From the NCBI GenBank assembly GCA_903821635.1, contig CAIJLV010000093.1:1-36356 (forward strand): DNA of 36,356 nucleotides, in the 5' to 3' direction. Below the pieces are notes generated by a model. It saw only the letters and a program-made list of their open reading frames with translations. It had not been told where the DNA came from and did not search any database. Source of the DNA: an uncultured Verrucomicrobiota bacterium. GTDB lineage: Bacteria; Verrucomicrobiota; Verrucomicrobiia; Limisphaerales; UBA9464. Position numbers and translations under genes: made by a program. This document shows, piece by piece, positions 31,697 to 36,356 of the stretch; within the stretch, counting starts at the first letter, position 1; the number at the start of each line of letters is the position of its first letter.

Positions 31697-33208
31697 ATGA
31701 TTCCGTTTGAGCGATGGGTAGTGCGGGCTGCGGTTGCGGCCCTGCTCTTGGCTTCGATCCAGACGACCCGGGCGAAGGAGGAGCCCAAGGCCGCCCGCTC
31801 GGTGGCCCGCCAGGTTAATGAGGCCTTTGTCGCGGTGGCGGCCGAAGTCGCCCCGTCGGTCGTCGTCATCAGTGTGGTGCAGAAGCCTGACATGGCGGCC
31901 GGCGCCGACGGCCATCCGTTGCTGGAACTTTTTCCCGAGGAATTGCGCGAACAGATGGAGCAATACTTCGACCAGAAGAAGAAAGAGGCGCCGAAGGAAT
32001 CCCGCCGCGAACGCCGGCCGGCGCCGACCGGGAACGGGTCCGGCGTCATCCTCCGGGCGGACGGCTACATCCTGACCAACCAACACGTCGTCGAGGAAGC
32101 CGAGCAAATCACTGTAAAACTGAGCGACGGGCGTGAATTCAAGGCCGAGTTGACCGGGCTTGATGAAAAAGCCGACGTCGCCGTCATTCGGTTGGTGGAT
32201 CCGCCCAAGGATCTCAAGCCGGCGAAGCTCGCCGATTCCTCGGCGGTTCGGGTTGGGGAATTTGCGATCGCCATCGGCGCCCCGTTTGAACTCGAACACA
32301 GCTTCACCTTTGGGCACGTCAGCGCCAAGGGGCGCAACAACGTGATGCCCTTCACGCAGCGGGGTAACGCCATGGAACAGGACTTCATCCAGACCGACGC
32401 CAACATCAACCCCGGCAATTCGGGTGGGCCGCTTGTGAACCTCGAGGGCGAAGTCATCGGCATCAATTCGCTGATCCGCGGCTTGGGCACCGGCATCGGC
32501 TTTGCCATTCCCTCGAACTTGGCCAAGGAGATCAGTGACGAACTGATCGCCCACGGCAAATTCACCCGGGCTTGGCTCGGCATCAGTATTGGCAACCTGC
32601 GCGAAAACGCCGATTACGCCGAGATGCTGAAGGGGGTGAAAGAGGGGGTGGTCGTCAACGCCCGCGTGCCCGAGGGGCCGGCGGCGAAATCCGACCTCAA
32701 GGACGGCGACGTCATCACCGCCGTGGATGGCAAGGCGGTGAAGGAATCGGTGGAATTGCGGGCGCTCGTCAGCCGTAAAAAGCCCGGCGAAGAAGTCACC
32801 CTCGACGTCCATCGGTTGGGCAAAAATCTAAAGATTAAAGTGCGTCCCGAAGCCTATCCCGAAGCCGGTTCGATGGTGACCTCAGTCCGCCCGCGGCGCG
32901 CTCCGACAGAAGCAGAAACCCTGCTCCTCGGCCTCACGGTGAAACCGTTGACCAAGGAGAGCGCCAAGAAGTTCGGAGCCGAATTGCAACCCGGCGTCAT
33001 CATCACCGAAGTGGAATCGAACAGCATCGCGGCCGAGCGCGGCTTCCAATCCGGTGATATCATCACGGACATCAATCACGAGCCCATTACATCCCTGAAG
33101 GAGTTTCAGGAGGCGATGAAACAGGGCGACCTCAAGAATGGAGTGCTGCTCAACTTCGTCCGCGCCGGTCAGAGCAGCTTCCGGGTGCTGAAGGAAAAGT
33201 CGGAATAG
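31697..33208 (+). CDS. htrA: HtrA/DegP-like periplasmic serine protease
   Basis: The 503-residue protein has a signal peptide (about 1-26, cleavage near TRA-KE), a trypsin-like domain and two PDZ domains. The triad is H130 in ILTNQHVV, D160 in KADVAVIRL and S242 in NPGNSGGPL. PDZ1 is about 285-370 (WLGISIGNL, DGDVITAVDGKAV) and PDZ2 about 400-498 (GVIITEVESNSIAAERGFQSGDIITDINHEPI). A Lys/Glu/Arg-rich loop (about 85-108) precedes the catalytic core, similar to the LA loop of DegP. Role: quality control of misfolded envelope proteins. Confidence 0.96.
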   Translation: MIPFERWVVRAAVAALLLASIQTTRAKEEPKAARSVARQVNEAFVAVAAEVAPSVVVISVVQKPDMAAGADGHPLLELFPEELREQMEQYFDQKKKEAPKESRRERRPAPTGNGSGVILRADGYILTNQHVVEEAEQITVKLSDGREFKAELTGLDEKADVAVIRLVDPPKDLKPAKLADSSAVRVGEFAIAIGAPFELEHSFTFGHVSAKGRNNVMPFTQRGNAMEQDFIQTDANINPGNSGGPLVNLEGEVIGINSLIRGLGTGIGFAIPSNLAKEISDELIAHGKFTRAWLGISIGNLRENADYAEMLKGVKEGVVVNARVPEGPAAKSDLKDGDVITAVDGKAVKESVELRALVSRKKPGEEVTLDVHRLGKNLKIKVRPEAYPEAGSMVTSVRPRRAPTEAETLLLGLTVKPLTKESAKKFGAELQPGVIITEVESNSIAAERGFQSGDIITDINHEPITSLKEFQEAMKQGDLKNGVLLNFVRAGQSSFRVLKEKSE

Positions 33209-33212
33209 GCTG

Positions 33213-33236
33213 GCGGACCGATCGAGAAAGGTCCGC
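33213..33236. terminator. Hairpin after htrA
   Basis: GCGGACC (33213-33219) pairs with GGTCCGC (33230-33236) across a 10-nt loop, between the convergent htrA and rhodanese genes. No T-run follows, so termination is only a suggestion. Confidence 0.4.
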
Positions 33237-33280
33237 TCCAATGAAGCCTAGTTCAGCGCCGTCACCGCGGGCTTGGCAGC

Positions 33281-33694
33281 CTACTTGACCACCGGCTTGC
33301 CCGCGTCCTTCCACGCGCCGAGACCGCCTTCGAGGTTAACAATTCGTTTGAAACCGAGCCCTTCCAGCTTGGTGCAAGCCCGGGCGCTGCGGCCGCCCGC
33401 GGCGCAGTGGACGAGGTAGGTTTTGTCGCGGTCGAGCTTGGCCACTTGATCTGCGAAATCCGGCGCCCGGAGGTCAATGAGCACGGCGTCCTTCAAGTGC
33501 TCTTCGCCGTATTCACTGGCGGTCCGAACGTCCAAAACCACGGCGTCCTTTTGCTGACGTAGGCGATCGAACTCCTCCGCCCCCACGTGCTTGACCACCG
33601 ACTTCTTTTCCGCGGCCGGCGACGCGGGTTTGGAGTCGGCGGCGAGGACGGGCGTTGCGAGGAAAAGTAGCGCGGTGAGGGACAGTGTGTGCAT
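33281..33694 (-). CDS. Exported single-domain rhodanese
   Basis: The 137-residue protein has a signal peptide (about 1-19, ending VLA-AD) and one rhodanese domain: VVLDVRTASEYGEEHLKDAVLIDL, then VHCAAGGRSARACTKLEGLGFKRIVNLEGGLGAW. The active-site Cys is C97 in the CAAGGRS loop. Periplasmic rhodaneses bind or transfer sulfur; the physiological partner is unknown. It stands alone, convergent with htrA and divergent from the receiver/pseudo-HPt gene. Confidence 0.93.
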   Translation of the reverse strand: MHTLSLTALLFLATPVLAADSKPASPAAEKKSVVKHVGAEEFDRLRQQKDAVVLDVRTASEYGEEHLKDAVLIDLRAPDFADQVAKLDRDKTYLVHCAAGGRSARACTKLEGLGFKRIVNLEGGLGAWKDAGKPVVK

Positions 33695-33872
33695 GCGTTA
33701 ATTGAGGCGGGGAAAGGTTACGGCGGCAATGCTGATTCCACGCCCCGCCGGAGCCCCACCGTCCCACTTGACCTTGCGATTTCGAGGTTGCGCTGGCGAG
33801 GGCGATTAACTGGCGGCTAAAGTGTCGTCGCCGACCGCCGATAGCAGCCCAGTAGGAACCCCGCATCTCCCC

Positions 33873-35066
33873 ATGCAGCTGCAATGCGAACTTCAAACTA
33901 CCGAGTCTGACATAAACTTGGTCGCAGCGGGCAACGACGAATTGCGCCCCTTGGTGTTGGATTCAACCGTGGAGCCAGGGGTAACCTTGGTTTCCTTGGC
34001 CACTGCCGGAGCCGGCGACCCATCGCGGGGCGGTCAGGCTCCACCGGTTGTGGAGCGCCCTGAAGCCGCGCCTCGGGAAATGACGCTACTCGAAGTGCTG
34101 GTCCAGTTGCTGCGCCGCTTGCCGGGCCGCACCACCGCGGTCGGGCTCGAAAGCGGCTTCCTCACTTTGACCCTTCGGTTGGCGCCGGGCGCGCTGGCCG
34201 AACTGGAGCCGGTCTTGCGGGCCGGGAGCAACTATTCACCCTATGTCCCGCCCCCTCCGGCCACCGTCGAGACGCTGGTGAACGCCCACGTCCTGATCGT
34301 AGAGGACGCCTTGGTGGCGCGGATGCTTCTGCGGCGAATGCTGGAACAATTGCCGGGTTGCCGGATCACCGAGGCGGCCAGCGGCGTGGAAGCCCTCGCT
34401 TTGTTGCAACAGGGGCCGCTCCCTGACCTTTGCATTTCTGACATTTCCATGCCGGACATGGATGGTTTGCAATTGCTCAAGCACATCCGCACCACGCCCA
34501 ACCTCTGCGACCTCGACGTCATGCTTTGCACGTCGAGCACCGAGCGGGAGACGATTCTCCGGGCGGCCGAACTCAACGTCTGCCGTTACCTGCTGAAACC
34601 GTTTAACCCGGCGGCAGTGAAGGAGCAGGTGCGTGAAATTTTGCTCCGCTCGGCACTCAAGCAGCGCAAGAATTTCACGGCCTTGCAGCAACGCCTCGGT
34701 TTGAATGCGACCGCCACCGTGGAAGTGCTCCGAGGTTTCGGCCAGCAACTCGCGGCCGATGTTTCCGCCATCCGCAACGCCTTGGCCGCGGGCCGACGGC
34801 ACAGTGCGGGCATGACGCTCCAAGGCCTCAAAGGCTCCTGCGCCACGATGAAAGACCCGGGGTTGGTTGCCCTAGTGGAGGTGGTGTTGAACGACCTCAA
34901 TCGCAACGATCTCAGCGCCACACTCGAAGGGCTCGAACGGCTGCAAGCGGAGGGAAAACGCGTCTGGGAGTTGGCCGATAAATTTGCCCTGCTGGAAGCC
35001 CTCGGTTCGGTGCCGGCAGCCACCGGCTCCGGGCATCCGCCCCCCGGGGTTGCCGCCGGCGTTTGA
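33873..35066 (+). CDS. Receiver protein with uncharacterised N-domain and degenerate HPt domain (copy 1)
   Basis: The 397-residue protein has a conserved start MQLQCELQT and a variable Pro-rich linker. An about 60-residue domain follows (70-128: TLLEVLVQLLRRLPGRTTAVGLESG ... YSPYVPPP). The receiver domain (about 138-255) has E144 D145, phospho-acceptor D190 in CISDISMPDMDG, T220 and K242 in YLLKPF. A C-terminal helical bundle (about 270-372) resembles HPt, but its TLQGLKGSCATM has Gln (Q317) where HPt has the active His (AHxLKGSA). H310 lies exactly seven residues earlier. No DNA-binding domain is seen. The ATG at 33873 is chosen because the second copy starts with the same residues. Confidence 0.88.
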   Translation: MQLQCELQTTESDINLVAAGNDELRPLVLDSTVEPGVTLVSLATAGAGDPSRGGQAPPVVERPEAAPREMTLLEVLVQLLRRLPGRTTAVGLESGFLTLTLRLAPGALAELEPVLRAGSNYSPYVPPPPATVETLVNAHVLIVEDALVARMLLRRMLEQLPGCRITEAASGVEALALLQQGPLPDLCISDISMPDMDGLQLLKHIRTTPNLCDLDVMLCTSSTERETILRAAELNVCRYLLKPFNPAAVKEQVREILLRSALKQRKNFTALQQRLGLNATATVEVLRGFGQQLAADVSAIRNALAAGRRHSAGMTLQGLKGSCATMKDPGLVALVEVVLNDLNRNDLSATLEGLERLQAEGKRVWELADKFALLEALGSVPAATGSGHPPPGVAAGV

Positions 35067-35179
35067 CGAGTTTTTGGACTTTTGGCCGGCGCGCCGACCG
35101 TGGGGAAACGCTCAAGTTTTCCGCCCCAATGCCGACGAAATGAATGCGAGCACCTTTAGCGCAGCACTCTTTCCGGCCC

Positions 35180-36356
35180 ATGCAGCTCCAATGTGAATTA
35201 CAAACCGTTGCCCCGCCGCCGATGGAAACCCTCGACGCGCACGGGGAAGTTTTGCCGGACTGGGGTGAAATCCCGCCCGCCCCGGCCGTGGCCGTCGAGC
35301 TGCCGCCTGCCGGGGGCACGATGGGAAACCGGGTGCCCGAGCCAGAGGTTCGCGTCGCCGAGCCGGAGCCGGTCGCCCCTCGGCCGCCCAGTTCGCCTGA
35401 AAAAATTTCCAGAGCCATTCAGGATTTGGTCCACTTGCTGCCCGGAAAACCGGCCGCAGTGGGCTTGGAGAACGGTCTGATCGGCATCATCATGTGCCTA
35501 GATCCCGAGACCCAGCGCCTCACGGTGCCTTTTTTGGACGAGCACTGTGACTTCCAACCGTATGTGCCGCCGCCCGTCGATACCGGGCCGTCGCTCAATG
35601 CCCACATTCTCATCGTGGAGGATGCCTACATCAGCCGTTTGGTGTTGCGCCGGTTGATCGAACAACTCCCCGGTTGCACCGTGACCGAGGCAGTGGACGG
35701 CGCTGAGGCCTTGGACTTGTTGCAGAAGGATCTGAATCCAGACCTGATCATCAGCGACATCTGTATGCCGGAGATGGATGGCCTACAGTTATTGAGTCGT
35801 ATTCGAGCCACGCCATATCTGAAGGATTTGGAAGTCGTGATGTGCACCTCGACCACCGATCGGGATTCAGTCGTCCGGGCGGCCGAACTCAACGTCACCA
35901 ACTATCTCATCAAACCGTTCAAACCGGAGGAGGTGCGGGCGAAGATCCGGGGGATTCTCACTCAGGGCGCGATCCGGACCACCGGGCGAGTGCAGGATCT
36001 GAAGGATCGCCTTGGCCTCAGTCCCAGTGCCTGCGGCGAACTCTTTCACCAACTGGCAGAACAGGTGCGGGAAGAAATTCGGACCACCCGCAATGAGTTG
36101 GGAGCCGGCCGGACGCACGCCGCCACTCTCACGCTTCAGCGGTTGCGGGGTTCCTGCGCTCTGATCAAGGACTCGAATCTGGTCGCGCGCGTCCAAGCGG
36201 TCATCAACTCCACGAGCAGTAATGACATGTTTTCCATCGTGAAGGGGTTGGAGGTGCTGGAAGGCGAAGGCCGCCGCCTCGGAGCGTTGGCCGCTCGCCT
36301 GCGCAACCATGCCGAACCCGGCAAGCCTCGTCTGGACCCGTTGGCCGCGGCGGTCA
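35180..36356 (+). CDS. Receiver protein with uncharacterised N-domain and degenerate HPt domain (copy 2, runs off window)
   Basis: I translated this by hand: the frame from the ATG at 35180 is open to the window end (392 residues, no stop). It repeats the architecture of the preceding gene: MQLQCELQT, Pro/Glu/Val-rich linker to about residue 72, the LVHLLPGKPAAVGLENGLIG ... FQPYVPPP domain, then a receiver (E147 D148, D193 in IISDICMPEMDG, T223, K245 in YLIKPF). The C-terminal bundle has TLQRLRGSCALIKD. Q320 replaces the HPt histidine and H313 sits seven residues before. The 113-bp gap from copy 1 suggests one transcript. The C-terminus cannot be judged. Confidence 0.86.
   Translation, partial: MQLQCELQTVAPPPMETLDAHGEVLPDWGEIPPAPAVAVELPPAGGTMGNRVPEPEVRVAEPEPVAPRPPSSPEKISRAIQDLVHLLPGKPAAVGLENGLIGIIMCLDPETQRLTVPFLDEHCDFQPYVPPPVDTGPSLNAHILIVEDAYISRLVLRRLIEQLPGCTVTEAVDGAEALDLLQKDLNPDLIISDICMPEMDGLQLLSRIRATPYLKDLEVVMCTSTTDRDSVVRAAELNVTNYLIKPFKPEEVRAKIRGILTQGAIRTTGRVQDLKDRLGLSPSACGELFHQLAEQVREEIRTTRNELGAGRTHAATLTLQRLRGSCALIKDSNLVARVQAVINSTSSNDMFSIVKGLEVLEGEGRRLGALAARLRNHAEPGKPRLDPLAAAV

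Noticed and set aside
34984..35196. 70-residue open frame between the two receiver genes
   Set aside because: It overlaps the end of copy 1 and the start of copy 2 in another frame and has no conserved features.

Overview
The window is about 36 kb of GC-rich bacterial chromosome. The flavour is that of the PVC group, most likely Verrucomicrobiota. Pointers are the leucine-rich-repeat gene end at the left edge, a chlamydia/verrucomicrobia-like coiled-coil zinc-ribbon gene, giant pseudopilins with the FTLIEMIGVLAIIAVLAGML type of N-terminus, an O-antigen ligase fused to TPRs, and translation starts that almost all lack a Shine-Dalgarno motif. The assignment is an inference; no rRNA or other phylogenetic marker is present. 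I saw no tRNA, rRNA, CRISPR array, transposase or phage gene.

Region 1 (1-986) holds the end of a leucine-rich-repeat protein gene and cutC. Region 2 (1157-14968, all minus strand, read from right to left) is one long type IV filament / type II secretion-like locus. It runs: major pseudopilin-like gene, strong hairpin terminator, second pseudopilin, assembly ATPase (GspE/PilB), platform protein (GspF/PilC), a tandemly duplicated cassette of two very large pseudopilins (A1-B1, then A2-B2, each pair joined by an ATGA overlap), a fused PilM-PilN/GspL-like protein, a PilO/GspM-like protein, a PilP/GspC-like protein and an MshL/PilQ/GspD-like secretin with a polyglycine linker. No prepilin peptidase and no PilT retraction ATPase lie in the window. 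Region 3 (15589-17681, minus) is a NarL-type response regulator and a REC-PAS-HisKA_3 histidine kinase that could control region 2. A 620-bp non-coding stretch with spaced repeats separates them.

Region 4 (18229-26133) is surface-polysaccharide related: O-antigen ligase with TPRs, two GT4-like glycosyltransferases, a small SAM methyltransferase-like protein, a GT9 heptosyltransferase-like protein and a polysaccharide pyruvyl transferase-like protein, interrupted by an HNH nuclease gene. Its right half is lower in GC than the rest. Region 5 (26370-33694) is mostly housekeeping: nnrS, a TerB-like gene, divergent dapA and dapB, a YcxB-like membrane protein, folK, the zinc-ribbon protein, an HtrA/DegP protease and an exported rhodanese.

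Region 6 (33873-end) is a tandem pair of paralogous proteins, each with a conserved uncharacterised N-terminal domain, an intact receiver domain and a C-terminal HPt-like helical domain in which the phospho-accepting histidine is replaced by glutamine. The second copy runs off the window. The most unusual features are the doubled giant-pseudopilin cassette with fast-changing low-complexity inserts, the terminator behind the first pseudopilin gene, and the receiver/pseudo-HPt pair.
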